Source of the DNA: JAHFUI01 sp041485905
Lineage (GTDB): Bacteria; Acidobacteriota; Vicinamibacteria; Vicinamibacterales; CAVVIG01
DNA length: 64,000 nucleotides
Reading direction: 5' to 3'
Assembly: GCA_041485905.1 (NCBI GenBank)
Contig: JBGPKK010000004.1
Location: 1 to 64,000 of the forward strand
Below are positions 31,762 through 39,421 of this stretch, in pieces. The position numbers and the translations under genes were made by a program. Each line of letters starts with the position of its first letter. Within the stretch, counting starts at the first letter, position 1. The notes beneath the pieces are model-generated. The model saw nothing but the letters and a program-made list of their open reading frames with translations. It was not told the DNA's origin and ran no database searches.

Positions 31762-33927
31762 ATGCAATATGTGACCGTCCGGCTACGGACCTTCGTCTTT
31801 GTTTGCACGCTTGTCGGCGTGTGCGCACCGCCTGCGCGGGCCGCCACCATCGTCGCATCGCACGAGGACGCCTTCATCGCGCACGATTCGGGGCGCGACG
31901 TCTGGTCCATCGGCAGCCGTGAGCTCGAGCTCGTCGTCGGCTTCGACCCGTCGGGCACCCTGACGCTGCAACGGCTGTGGAATCCCCTGACCGGTCGGTC
32001 CCTGGACATCACCCCGGACGCGGACGTCAGCGTCACGGCCGGCGGCACACGCTTTCTGCTGTCCACCAGAAACAACGGCCTGACGCTGCTGGGCGTCGAC
32101 GCGGAGGAGACCGACAACGGCGTTCGTCTGGTTTTCACGTTCGAACATCGCGGACTGCGGTTGCGCATCTCGCGCGCGTACGCCTGCTATCCCGGCTCGC
32201 CCACCATCGAAACCTGGACGCGCATCAGCGGCAGTGACGCGGTCACCGACGTGCCATTGAGCGGCATGATCGGCTGGCAAGTCACGATGCCGGCGGCCAA
32301 CGTCACATGGCTCGGCGGACTGCGCAGCCACACCCACGAGGGCGAGCTCGAGCCATTCGAGATCGCCCAACGCGATCTCGATCCAGGCGAGCACTGGGAG
32401 ATCGGCGCGACCGGACGCTCGACCGAAGAGTACATTCCGTTGGTGGTGGTCGACGACGGACAGGAGGCGTTCTACGGCGGCATCATGTGGTCGGGCGCCT
32501 GGAAGATTGTGTGCGAACGGACGGGGGATCGGCTGCGAATGACCGCCCTCATTCCGGATTCACCCGCGGTCGGTCCCGTGCGACCGATCGAGGTCCCGCA
32601 CACGTTCTTTGGCTTCACCTCGCATGCGCGCGCCAGTCAGTCGGCCGCGCTGTGGCAGTTCATCGTGCGCGGCATTCGGCACGGCCGCTCGTTCACGCCG
32701 CTGGTGACATACAACACGTGGTTTGCCTACGGCACGACGATTACCGAAGATGCGCTCGTTGACGAAATCGATCGCGCTTCCGCGCTCGGCGTCGAGCTGT
32801 TCGTCGTCGACGCAGGCTGGTATGTCGGCGCCGGGGCCAACGGCAATTCCGATTTCGGATCCGGCCTCGGAAATCTGACGGCCGATCCCGACCGCTTCCC
32901 GACCGGGCTGGCCTCACTGGCCGACTACACGCATAACGCCGGCATGAAGTTCGGTCTCTGGGTCGAGCCGGAGCGAGTGGCGTTGGAGATGCTGGACCAG
33001 CTGTCTGGCATCCGTGAGAGCTGGCTGGCCACCCACGACGGCTCGTACGGCTCGAACAGTGTGGCGCAGGTGTGTCTGGCGGGCCCGCAGGCGCGCAAGT
33101 GGCTCCTCGATCGGCTGACGCGCCTCATCGAGTCCGTTCGACCCGACTACCTGAAGTGGGACAACAACGGCTGGATTAACTGCAATCGGTCCGGACACGG
33201 TCACGGCGCCGACGATGGAAACTTCGCTCATGTCGATGCGCTGTACGGATTGCTGAGCGAGTTACACAGCCGCTTTCCGGATCTGCTGATTGAAAACGTC
33301 TCAGGCGGCGGCAACCGGCTGGACTTCGGAATGCTCGGCTTGACCGACGTCGCGTGGATGGACGATCGCACGCAGCCCTCGGCGCACGTCCGTCACAATC
33401 TCGAGGGACTCACGTTCGCGTTGCCACCGGCGTACCTTCTGTCGTTCGTCATCGCGGGCGGCGGCGAAGAGATCGACATGGGCAACGATCTCGCGAACAT
33501 CGTACGCAGCCGCATGCCCGGCGTGCTCGGCATGACGTTTCGCACGGCGAACCTCAACGAGGAGACGACGCAATACCTCGCCGGAGAAATTCAACGCTAC
33601 AAAACGTACCGCGACATTGTTGCGCGCGCCGGTGGAACCCTTCTGAGCGGTCAGGCGCCGCGCGCGGACGGGTCGTGGGACGTCATCGAGGAAGTCGCCG
33701 ACGACAGGCTGAGCGCTGTGCTCTTTGCATTCAAGAACGACCCGAGCGAGGGCCGCCTGATCGTGCACCTGCAGGGGCTTCGCAGCGATCTGACCTATGA
33801 AGTCCGCTCCGCCGATGTCGGCGTGATCGGAAGCGCCGGGGGCGACGTCCTCATGCAGGATGGGATCGAGCTCGTGCACGGCGACGGATCGCTCGCGCAC
33901 GTGCTCGTGCTGACAGCCCAGCCGTAG
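31762..33927 (+). CDS. Exported GH36-type alpha-galactosidase-like glycosidase
   Basis: 721 residues with a signal peptide (about 1-28, ending PARAA). N-terminal beta-sandwich to about residue 300, then a TIM barrel starting at TPLVTYNTWFAYG and ELFVVDAGWY. The clan D nucleophile motif is PDYLKWDNNGWIN (Asp467), and the acid/base region is DVAWMDDRTQPSAHVRH (Asp534/535), where GH36 enzymes have an SDxxD-like motif. GLWVEPERVA is the usual substrate loop. C-terminal beta domain. It should cut alpha-galactosides outside the cytoplasm; related GH36 members act on raffinose-type sugars or alpha-N-acetylgalactosamine, which the sequence cannot separate. It stands alone with no transporter or sugar regulator beside it. 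Confidence 0.85.
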   Translation: MQYVTVRLRTFVFVCTLVGVCAPPARAATIVASHEDAFIAHDSGRDVWSIGSRELELVVGFDPSGTLTLQRLWNPLTGRSLDITPDADVSVTAGGTRFLLSTRNNGLTLLGVDAEETDNGVRLVFTFEHRGLRLRISRAYACYPGSPTIETWTRISGSDAVTDVPLSGMIGWQVTMPAANVTWLGGLRSHTHEGELEPFEIAQRDLDPGEHWEIGATGRSTEEYIPLVVVDDGQEAFYGGIMWSGAWKIVCERTGDRLRMTALIPDSPAVGPVRPIEVPHTFFGFTSHARASQSAALWQFIVRGIRHGRSFTPLVTYNTWFAYGTTITEDALVDEIDRASALGVELFVVDAGWYVGAGANGNSDFGSGLGNLTADPDRFPTGLASLADYTHNAGMKFGLWVEPERVALEMLDQLSGIRESWLATHDGSYGSNSVAQVCLAGPQARKWLLDRLTRLIESVRPDYLKWDNNGWINCNRSGHGHGADDGNFAHVDALYGLLSELHSRFPDLLIENVSGGGNRLDFGMLGLTDVAWMDDRTQPSAHVRHNLEGLTFALPPAYLLSFVIAGGGEEIDMGNDLANIVRSRMPGVLGMTFRTANLNEETTQYLAGEIQRYKTYRDIVARAGGTLLSGQAPRADGSWDVIEEVADDRLSAVLFAFKNDPSEGRLIVHLQGLRSDLTYEVRSADVGVIGSAGGDVLMQDGIELVHGDGSLAHVLVLTAQP

Positions 33928-33986
33928 ATCTATCTTGTTTGCGTCTGCCATCGCTCGGGCGATCGGTGAAGACGCACGAGATCAGG

Positions 33987-33992
33987 TATTCT
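33987..33992 (+). promoter_or_regulatory. -10-like box before lepB
   Basis: TATTCT (4 of 6) ends 11 bases before ATG 34004; the alternative ATG 33995 is only two bases away and would lie upstream of the transcription start. Confidence 0.3.
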
Positions 33993-34003
33993 TGATGCAC
34001 CCA

Positions 34004-34693
34004 ATGAGCGAACCTGAACCGGCTCTCCTCCCACTCGATCCGCCCGCAGCAGAAGCAGTGGCAATGGACAGCGAGGCGTCAGCGACGCCATCGGTCGAGC
34101 CCACGTTCGACGCGGCGTCGATTCCTCCGCCGGCTCACGCGTTCGAATCGCCGGCGCCGCCTCGGCTGGACCGCTGGGCTCGCGCCGGCCGGGATCTGAT
34201 GTCCGGCTTTCAAACGCTGGTGTCGGCCGCGGTGTACGCCACGCTCATCGTGACGTTCGGCTTCCAGGTGGCGCGCGTCGACGGCCTCAGCATGGCGCCG
34301 ACGCTCGAGGATCACGATCGGCTCATCGTCAACAAACTGGTGTACGAGCTGGGCGATCCGCGCTCCGGCGACATCGTAATGCTCTACTACCCGGTCAATC
34401 CCGAGAAGATGTTCGTCAAGCGGGTGATCGCCAGAGAAAACGACACGGTCCGCATCGTGGACGGCCGCGTCTATGTGAACGATCAGCCGCTGCGCGACGA
34501 TTACGTGCCCGCCGAATTCCGCAGCCACGACGACTACGGCCCGGAAGTCGTCAAGCAGGGCTATTACTTCGTGATGGGCGACCACCGGAACAACAGCTCG
34601 GATAGCCGGCATTGGGGTCCGGTCCCGAAGAAATACATCGTCGGCAAGGTCAAGGTCCGCTGGTGGCCGATTCAGGACGCACGGTTCTTCTAG
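34004..34693 (+). CDS. lepB: Signal peptidase I
   Basis: 229 residues from ATG 34004 (MSEPEPALLP); ATG 33995 is also possible. A Pro/Ala/Glu-rich cytoplasmic tail of about 60 residues is followed by one membrane helix (about 72-92) and the catalytic domain. Box B RVDGLSMAPTLEDHDRLIVNK carries the nucleophile Ser96, box D MFVKRVIARENDTVRI the general base Lys139, and box E GYYFVMGDHRNNSSDSRHWG the structural GDxxxxSxDSR motif. It removes signal peptides from exported proteins at the outer face of the inner membrane. The long acidic N-terminal tail is unusual but not unique. It lies 41 bp before a PilZ gene. Confidence 0.93.
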   Translation: MSEPEPALLPLDPPAAEAVAMDSEASATPSVEPTFDAASIPPPAHAFESPAPPRLDRWARAGRDLMSGFQTLVSAAVYATLIVTFGFQVARVDGLSMAPTLEDHDRLIVNKLVYELGDPRSGDIVMLYYPVNPEKMFVKRVIARENDTVRIVDGRVYVNDQPLRDDYVPAEFRSHDDYGPEVVKQGYYFVMGDHRNNSSDSRHWGPVPKKYIVGKVKVRWWPIQDARFF

Positions 34694-34734
34694 CTGACAG
34701 CTGAGATCCCTCTTTTGTGCTCTACTGAAGCGCT

Positions 34735-35538
34735 GTGTCCGGACCCTGTACCGTTCTCATAGCCGCGGCCGATCTCCTCCCCACGCTGAAGCAGCGATTC
34801 CTCGACGCCGACAGCGAGCTGCTCGCCTTCGCCGATACCGAGGCGCTCAAGGCGCTCGACGCGATCAGCCGCCGCCGCCCGAGCGTGGTGACGCTCGAAC
34901 GGGCGTTTGCGGCAACGCCGCGGGGCGCCGCGCTCATCAACCGCATCAAGGCCGATCCGACGCTGACGGGATCGGAAATCCGCGTCGTCTCGCACGACAC
35001 CGACGACACGGACGTGGTCTCGCCGGCCACAACACCGAGCGATCACGCCGCCGGTCCCGCCTCGGCTGGACCAGCGGCACCGGCTGCGGTGGCTCCACCG
35101 GCGGCACCCGCGCCGGGCGGACCAACCTCCGCCGCCGTGGCGGCACCGGCGCCTGCGGCCGTGGCCGCGCCGGCGCCCTCGGTCGTTGCCACGCCGGCCG
35201 CGCCGGGTGCCGCACCGCTCGATCAGCGCGGCACCCGCCGCGCGCCGCGTTTCAAGCTGGTGGGGAATGTGGAGGTGGTCGCTGACGGCAATGCCGCCAC
35301 GCTCATCGATCTCTCGACCGTCGGGGCGCAGATCATGTCGGCGTATGTCCTGAAGCCGAACCAGAAGCTTCGCATGACCATCGCCGACGAGCAGGCGACG
35401 ATCCGCGTCAGCGCCGTCGTGGCCTGGGCCTTATTCGAGATCCCGCCCGAGAGCGGGCCGCGCTATCGCGCGGGGATTGAATTCATTGATGCGAAGGCGG
35501 CGGAGGTGGACGCGTTCCGCGTCCGTCACCAGGCGTGA
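34735..35538 (+). CDS. PilZ-domain protein with degenerate receiver-like N-terminus
   Basis: 267 residues from GTG 34735. Residues 1-90 resemble a response-regulator receiver fold (CTVLIAAADLLPTLKQRF, then SVVTLERAF) without a proper phospho-Asp site. Residues 100-165 are a low-complexity Ala/Pro linker. The C-terminal PilZ domain has RGTRRAPRFKL (RxxxR, cyclic-di-GMP arginines) and TLIDLSTVGAQIMS (D-x-S-x-x-G), so the second-messenger site looks intact. PilZ proteins of this build often control type IV pili, motility or polysaccharide. The gene's 3' end overlaps purA (convergent) by 13 bp. No target gene is adjacent; the minor-pilin operon is 30 kb away. Confidence 0.82.
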   Translation: MSGPCTVLIAAADLLPTLKQRFLDADSELLAFADTEALKALDAISRRRPSVVTLERAFAATPRGAALINRIKADPTLTGSEIRVVSHDTDDTDVVSPATTPSDHAAGPASAGPAAPAAVAPPAAPAPGGPTSAAVAAPAPAAVAAPAPSVVATPAAPGAAPLDQRGTRRAPRFKLVGNVEVVADGNAATLIDLSTVGAQIMSAYVLKPNQKLRMTIADEQATIRVSAVVAWALFEIPPESGPRYRAGIEFIDAKAAEVDAFRVRHQA

Positions 35539-36818
35539 GTCAATTCCGGCGTGATGTCTTTCCGGATGATCGTATCGTCGCGCTCGGAACCGGTCGAAAT
35601 GATCGCGGCAGGGACGCCCGACACTTCTTCGAGTCGCGACACGTACCGGCGCGCCGCTTCGGGCAGCTCGGCGTAGCGGCGCAGTCCGCGCGTCGGCGCC
35701 AACCAGCCAGGCATCGTCTCGTAGACCGGCTCGCAGGCGGCGAGCCGTGTGATGTCCGAGGGAAAGTCCGCTAACGTCTGGCCCTCGCATCGGTACGCGG
35801 TGCAGATCTCGATCTGATCGAGCCCGTCGAGCACGTCCAGCTTCGTCAGCGCCAGCGCGTCGAGGCCGTTGATCCGGACGCTGTAACGAATGGCGACCGC
35901 GTCGTACCACCCGCAGCGTCGCGGCCGGCCGGTGACCGCGCCGTACTCATGGCCGCTCTCGCGCAGCCGGTGGCCCATCTCCCCGGACAACTCGGTCGGC
36001 AGCGGCCCTTCGCCGACGCGCGTTGTGTACGCCTTGGCGACCCCGAGGACGCCGCCGATCGTGCGCGGACCCACGCCAAGACCGGTGCACACGCCGCCGA
36101 TGGACGCGTTGGACGAGGTGACGTACGGATAGGTGCCGTGATCGATGTCCAGCAGCGTTCCCTGCGCGCCCTCGAACAGAATCGATTTGCCGGCCCGCAT
36201 CGCGTCGCTGAGCATCAGCGAGACGTCACGCACCCACGGCCGGATGCGCGCGCCGTCGGTGAGCAACTGATCCAGGACCGGCCGCCAGTCCATGGTCGTG
36301 TCCTGCACAAGACGATTGCGCGCGGTCACGTTGTCGCGAACGTCGTGCTCGAGCGCCTGCGGATCGGCGAGGTCGCCCGCCCGGATGCCGCGCCTGGCAA
36401 TCTTGTCCTCGTAGGCCGGACCGATGCCGCGCGAGGTCGTGCCGATCTTGCGCTCCCCGCGGCGCGCTTCTGACAGTAGATCGAGATCCCTGTGGTACGG
36501 AAGGATGAGGTGCGCTTTGTCGCTGAGGACGATCCGGTTGTCGACGTCGATTCCGTGCTTCGTCAGCGCGTCCACCTCGGCCAGCAGCGCCTGGGGGTCG
36601 ACGACAACGCCGTTGCCGATCACGCAGATGATGCCGGGATGGAGAATGCCGGACGGAATCAGGCGCAGGATGAATTTGGTGCCGCCCACGTAAACCGTAT
36701 GGCCGGCGTTGTGACCGCCTTGATAACGCGCGACGATGTCGAAATGTGGCGTCAGCAGATCGACGATCTTGCCTTTGCCTTCGTCGCCCCACTGGGCACC
36801 TAGCACCGCCACATTCAT
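35526..36818 (-). CDS. purA: Adenylosuccinate synthetase
   Basis: 430 residues from ATG 36818, standard length. The GTP-binding N-terminus VAVLGAQWGDEGKGKIVD is diagnostic, with GGHNAGHTVY, SRGIGPAYEDKIARRGIR, EGAQGTLLDIDHGTYPYVTSSN and GRPRRCGWYDAVAIRY following. It joins IMP and aspartate using GTP, the first committed step to AMP. A TAGAAT box (36834-36829) lies ten bases before the ATG and no ribosome site is visible; a TTG nine bases upstream would lie too close to that box. It converges on the PilZ gene with a 13-bp overlap of the 3' ends. Confidence 0.95.
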   Translation of the reverse strand: MNVAVLGAQWGDEGKGKIVDLLTPHFDIVARYQGGHNAGHTVYVGGTKFILRLIPSGILHPGIICVIGNGVVVDPQALLAEVDALTKHGIDVDNRIVLSDKAHLILPYHRDLDLLSEARRGERKIGTTSRGIGPAYEDKIARRGIRAGDLADPQALEHDVRDNVTARNRLVQDTTMDWRPVLDQLLTDGARIRPWVRDVSLMLSDAMRAGKSILFEGAQGTLLDIDHGTYPYVTSSNASIGGVCTGLGVGPRTIGGVLGVAKAYTTRVGEGPLPTELSGEMGHRLRESGHEYGAVTGRPRRCGWYDAVAIRYSVRINGLDALALTKLDVLDGLDQIEICTAYRCEGQTLADFPSDITRLAACEPVYETMPGWLAPTRGLRRYAELPEAARRYVSRLEEVSGVPAAIISTGSERDDTIIRKDITPELTHAW

Positions 36819-36828
36819 AAGGACCAAG

Positions 36829-36834
36829 ATTCTA
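36829..36834 (-). promoter_or_regulatory. -10-like box before purA
   Basis: TAGAAT on the minus strand, ten bases upstream of the purA ATG at 36818, with no Shine-Dalgarno sequence between. Confidence 0.4.
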
Positions 36835-36838
36835 CCTG

Positions 36839-36882
36839 ACTATCGACGATGGACTGATCACTGTCGTCAGTCGACTGACGAC
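36839..36882. repeat. GACTGTC/GTCGACT word element with 20-bp perfect palindrome
   Basis: Contains GTCGTCAGTC-GACTGACGAC, a perfect 20-bp palindrome at 36863-36882, next to related words ACTATCGAC and GGACTGATC. Shares words with the element at 5747-5782. It lies between the divergent purA gene and a small open frame. Confidence 0.65.
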
Positions 36883-36890
36883 CTCTGGTC

Positions 36891-37163
36891 TTGCTCGACC
36901 GTTTTTCGCTGACACTCGATCAGTTGCTGGCCCGCGTGGCCCGTGGATCGGTCGGCGCCAGCAGCGACCTTGCGCCGCTGGCCCACCTCGCGCTCGTGCT
37001 GGTCGGCGAAGGCGAAGTATTCGCTCCGTGCCGGGCACGCGATCGTGCGATCGCTGGTGCCGACACGCGACGAAGACCGTCCACGTCCGACGATATTGTC
37101 GCGATCACGGAATTGATCGAGACCGGCGAGTTGGAAGACGCGTGCGGCGCGCGAGTCAAGTGA
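36891..37163 (+). CDS. Small hypothetical protein
   Basis: A 90-codon frame from TTG 36891 to TGA 37163. Codon use is like the neighbouring genes (third positions mostly G or C). The product begins LDRFSLTLDQLLARVARG and ends with acidic helices (DDIVAITELIETGELEDACG). No domain is recognised, no ribosome site precedes it, and the start lies just after a palindromic repeat. Another reading is that this is the 3' end of a truncated gene. It fills most of the 36819-37267 gap. Confidence 0.3.
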   Translation: MLDRFSLTLDQLLARVARGSVGASSDLAPLAHLALVLVGEGEVFAPCRARDRAIAGADTRRRPSTSDDIVAITELIETGELEDACGARVK

Positions 37164-37211
37164 AAAATTTTTCATTTTCAAATTGACAAGCCGCGCGGCG
37201 CTTCTTAAGGT
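37162..37211 (+). promoter_or_regulatory. Sigma-70-type promoter with AT-rich upstream element
   Basis: TTGACA (37183-37188, perfect -35), a 17-bp spacer and TAAGGT (37206-37211, -10-like). Directly upstream an A/T tract (37162-37182, containing GAAAAATTTTTC) looks like an UP element. It drives the ATPase gene at 37268, leaving a leader of about 50 bases. This is the best complete promoter in the window. Confidence 0.6.
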
Positions 37212-37267
37212 CTACTCTTTCGCCGATGTAGTCCCACGTTCGCGTACTTCCAACGTTTGAGGAACGC

Positions 37268-38404
37268 ATGCTAACGCCTCGTTCGACATTGACGCGCCGC
37301 ATCGTCGCGGCGCTCGATGCGTCGCCGTCTCGGATCCCGGTGCTCGTCGGTGGATGCGGGAGCGGCCGTACGACCCTGCTGCAGCAGCTCCGCGATCGCG
37401 TGGGCCGGGGCCCGGCGCAGTCGATTGACGTCGAACGAATCGCGACGACGCCGGAACGGTTCCTTCGTGCGATGGCCGCGAGCGCGCCGGTTCCCCTTGG
37501 CGACGGGTCGCCGCGCGGCGCGCGCGCCGCTTTCGACACCACGATGGATTACTTCACCCGGGCGCGCACCAGCGGTGGCGATCCGGTCACCTTCCTGCTC
37601 GACGAGTTCCTCGAGCTGCGCACGTTCGAAAGCTTTCCAGGACTGCGCCGGATCCTCCACGAGTTCATCGACTGTATCTCGTTGAGCGGTAACAGGTTTG
37701 TGCTCACCAGCCGCTACATCGTGCGCACCCTGCGGCTGCTCCGGGACCGGTCGGCGCGCTTCGAAGTCATCCACATGCCCGGCCTGACGGTCGAGGACAC
37801 GATTGATATGATCGGGTTGTCGGCCGGATCCGAGAATGTGGCTGACGCCGAGTACACCGCACGCAGCGTGCAGGCGCTTTCCGATGCGCGACCGGCCTAT
37901 GTTCGGGCGGTCGCCGACGAGCTCGCGTCGATGCGGCAGCACGGCGGCGGCGACGCGGTGAGTGCGCTGGCCTCGCTGATGGCGCCAGGCGGCGGGCTGT
38001 CGAAGGTGTGCTGCTTCTGCTACGAGCTGCGGCTGCACCGCGCGCGCGGGTACGGCGCGCTGAAAGCGATTCTTGAAATCCTGGGCGAGGAAGAAGGGCT
38101 CACGCTCACCGAGATCTCACAGCGCCTGCAGCGCACGCCCGGATCGACGAAGGACTATCTCTCGTGGCTCGAAGACGTGGACCTGGTGACGGCGCGTCAG
38201 AAGCGCTACAGCTTCACCGATCCGCTGCTGCGCGTCTGGGTCCGCCTGCACTGCCGCGTGACGCCGCCGAGCGAGGACGATCTCGTGCGCGAGGTGCATC
38301 GCTACGCCCTGCCGCGGCTGCCGCAGCACGAGCCCACGCCCGCGCCCGCGCTGGTCATGGCGGCGGCCGGCGGGGTCGTCTCGGGGATTATCGAGATCGA
38401 TTAG
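37268..38404 (+). CDS. P-loop ATPase of AAA/STAND-like type with C-terminal winged helix, Walker A Lys replaced by Arg
   Basis: 378 residues. The P-loop VGGCGSGRTTLLQQL has Arg where the phosphate-binding Lys is expected; Walker B is TFLLDEFLELR. A sensor-like strand NRFVLTSRYIVRTLRLL follows. The second half is helical, with a winged-helix segment (LKAILEILGEEEGLTLTEISQRLQRTPGSTKDYLSWLEDVDLV) and SFTDPLLRVWVRL, the ending found in archaeal-type ATPase_2 proteins. Such proteins are often regulators or anchors of unknown partners. The gene has its own strong promoter, a 50-base leader and a good ribosome site (GAGGA six bases before ATG). Whether it binds ATP with Arg at that position cannot be told from sequence. 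Confidence 0.7.
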   Translation: MLTPRSTLTRRIVAALDASPSRIPVLVGGCGSGRTTLLQQLRDRVGRGPAQSIDVERIATTPERFLRAMAASAPVPLGDGSPRGARAAFDTTMDYFTRARTSGGDPVTFLLDEFLELRTFESFPGLRRILHEFIDCISLSGNRFVLTSRYIVRTLRLLRDRSARFEVIHMPGLTVEDTIDMIGLSAGSENVADAEYTARSVQALSDARPAYVRAVADELASMRQHGGGDAVSALASLMAPGGGLSKVCCFCYELRLHRARGYGALKAILEILGEEEGLTLTEISQRLQRTPGSTKDYLSWLEDVDLVTARQKRYSFTDPLLRVWVRLHCRVTPPSEDDLVREVHRYALPRLPQHEPTPAPALVMAAAGGVVSGIIEID

Positions 38405-38405
38405 A

Positions 38406-38487
38406 AACTTAGAACTTAGAACTTAGAACTTAGAAGGACAGAGCGCAGTCCTTTTCACTTCTTAGGTTTCAGTTTTAAGTTTCTCTA
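38406..38487. repeat. Tandem AACTTAG heptamers with inverted arm (possible bidirectional terminator)
   Basis: Four exact tandem AACTTAG units (38406-38433), then AAGGAC...GTCCTTTTC, then an imperfect complementary arm (TTCTTAGGTTTCAG, TTTTAAGTTTCT) to 38487. It lies between the converging ATPase and rnc genes; the inner AAGGAC/GTCCTTTT hairpin could end transcription on the plus strand. The right arm is the 3' end of rnc. Confidence 0.7.
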
Positions 38488-39406
38488 ACGCCGCCCGCGC
38501 CGCTTCCTGCTCCGCCTCTTTCTTGCTCGGTCCCGTCGCCGCGGCGATCGCCTCGCCGCGCACCACGACTTCAACCTGAAACAGCTTCCGGTGATCGGGG
38601 CCCACGGTGCCGGCAATCCGGTATTCGGGCAGGGCGTAGTCATGCGACTGCAGATATTCCTGAAGCGACGATTTGTAGTCCCGGCCGGCGAGGCCGTGCC
38701 GGCGGACGTCGTCCAAGAGCGGGCCGAACTCCCGCGTGATGAACGCGTGCACCTGCTCGATGCCGCCATCGAGATAAATCGCCGCGATGAGCGCCTCGTA
38801 GCCGTCGGCGAGCAACGCCTGCTTGCGGCGCCCGCCGGTTTTCTCCTCACCGCGTCCGAGTAACAGATGATCGCCGAGGCCGAGCCGCTCGGCCTGCTGG
38901 GCGAGCGCCGCCGTCGACACCAGCGACGCTTTGGTCTTCGACTTCTGCCCTTCGTCGAATGCGGGAAAATCCCGGAACAACTGATCGGCGATCACGAAGC
39001 CCAGCACCGCGTCGCCGAGAAACTCGAGCGATTCGTTGTCGAGCACGCCGCCGCTCACATCCTCGTTGGCGCGCGAGGTGTGCGTCATCGCGTGCTCGAG
39101 CAGTCCGATGTCGCGAAACCGGTACCCGATCGCCTGCTGCAGCGTGTCGAATTCGTCGCGCAGCCGAATGACGCGTCCGCCCGACACCGCGGTCCGATGA
39201 CTCTCGATGATGCGCCGCGCCTCGTCGGCGTCGTCCTCGTTGACCGAGAGGCGCACTTCGCCGAGCGCCCCGACCGTAGGCGGAAAGACCGAATACGGCA
39301 CGTTGGGGGACATCACCGACGGCACGCCGTGCGCTTCGAGCAGACCGCGGACGACGCTCGCCTCGATGTCGGAGTGCGCGCGGAAGATGATGACCAGATC
39401 AGCCAC
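38462..39406 (-). CDS. rnc: Ribonuclease III with fused N-terminal DUF2007-like domain
   Basis: 314 residues, about 70 more than common RNase III. Residues 1-70 (MADLVIIFRAHSDIEASVVRG, then LSVNEDDADEARRIIES) look like a DUF2007 domain, a small ferredoxin-like fold thought to act in signalling. Residues 85-235 are the RNase III core with the signature NESLEFLGDAVLGFVIA (metal-binding acidic residues), and 240-312 a double-stranded RNA-binding domain (DYKSSLQEYLQSHDYALPEY, then GPSKKEAEQEAARAALEKL). It processes rRNA and double-stranded RNA. The last residues, EKLKTET, are encoded by one arm of the AACTTAG repeat element. No separate start is evident at the core, so the fusion looks real. Confidence 0.88.
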   Translation of the reverse strand: MADLVIIFRAHSDIEASVVRGLLEAHGVPSVMSPNVPYSVFPPTVGALGEVRLSVNEDDADEARRIIESHRTAVSGGRVIRLRDEFDTLQQAIGYRFRDIGLLEHAMTHTSRANEDVSGGVLDNESLEFLGDAVLGFVIADQLFRDFPAFDEGQKSKTKASLVSTAALAQQAERLGLGDHLLLGRGEEKTGGRRKQALLADGYEALIAAIYLDGGIEQVHAFITREFGPLLDDVRRHGLAGRDYKSSLQEYLQSHDYALPEYRIAGTVGPDHRKLFQVEVVVRGEAIAAATGPSKKEAEQEAARAALEKLKTET

Positions 39407-39421
39407 GGTCGGTGGGGACCC

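Noticed and set aside
37268..38404. Part of a defence system (AAA/STAND ATPase)
   Set aside because: No nuclease, protease or other effector domain and no defence-type neighbours; it sits between purA and rnc.
38406..38433. Possible CRISPR-like array (repeated AACTTAG)
   Set aside because: Units are 7 bp with no spacers; no cas genes in the window. It is a simple tandem repeat.
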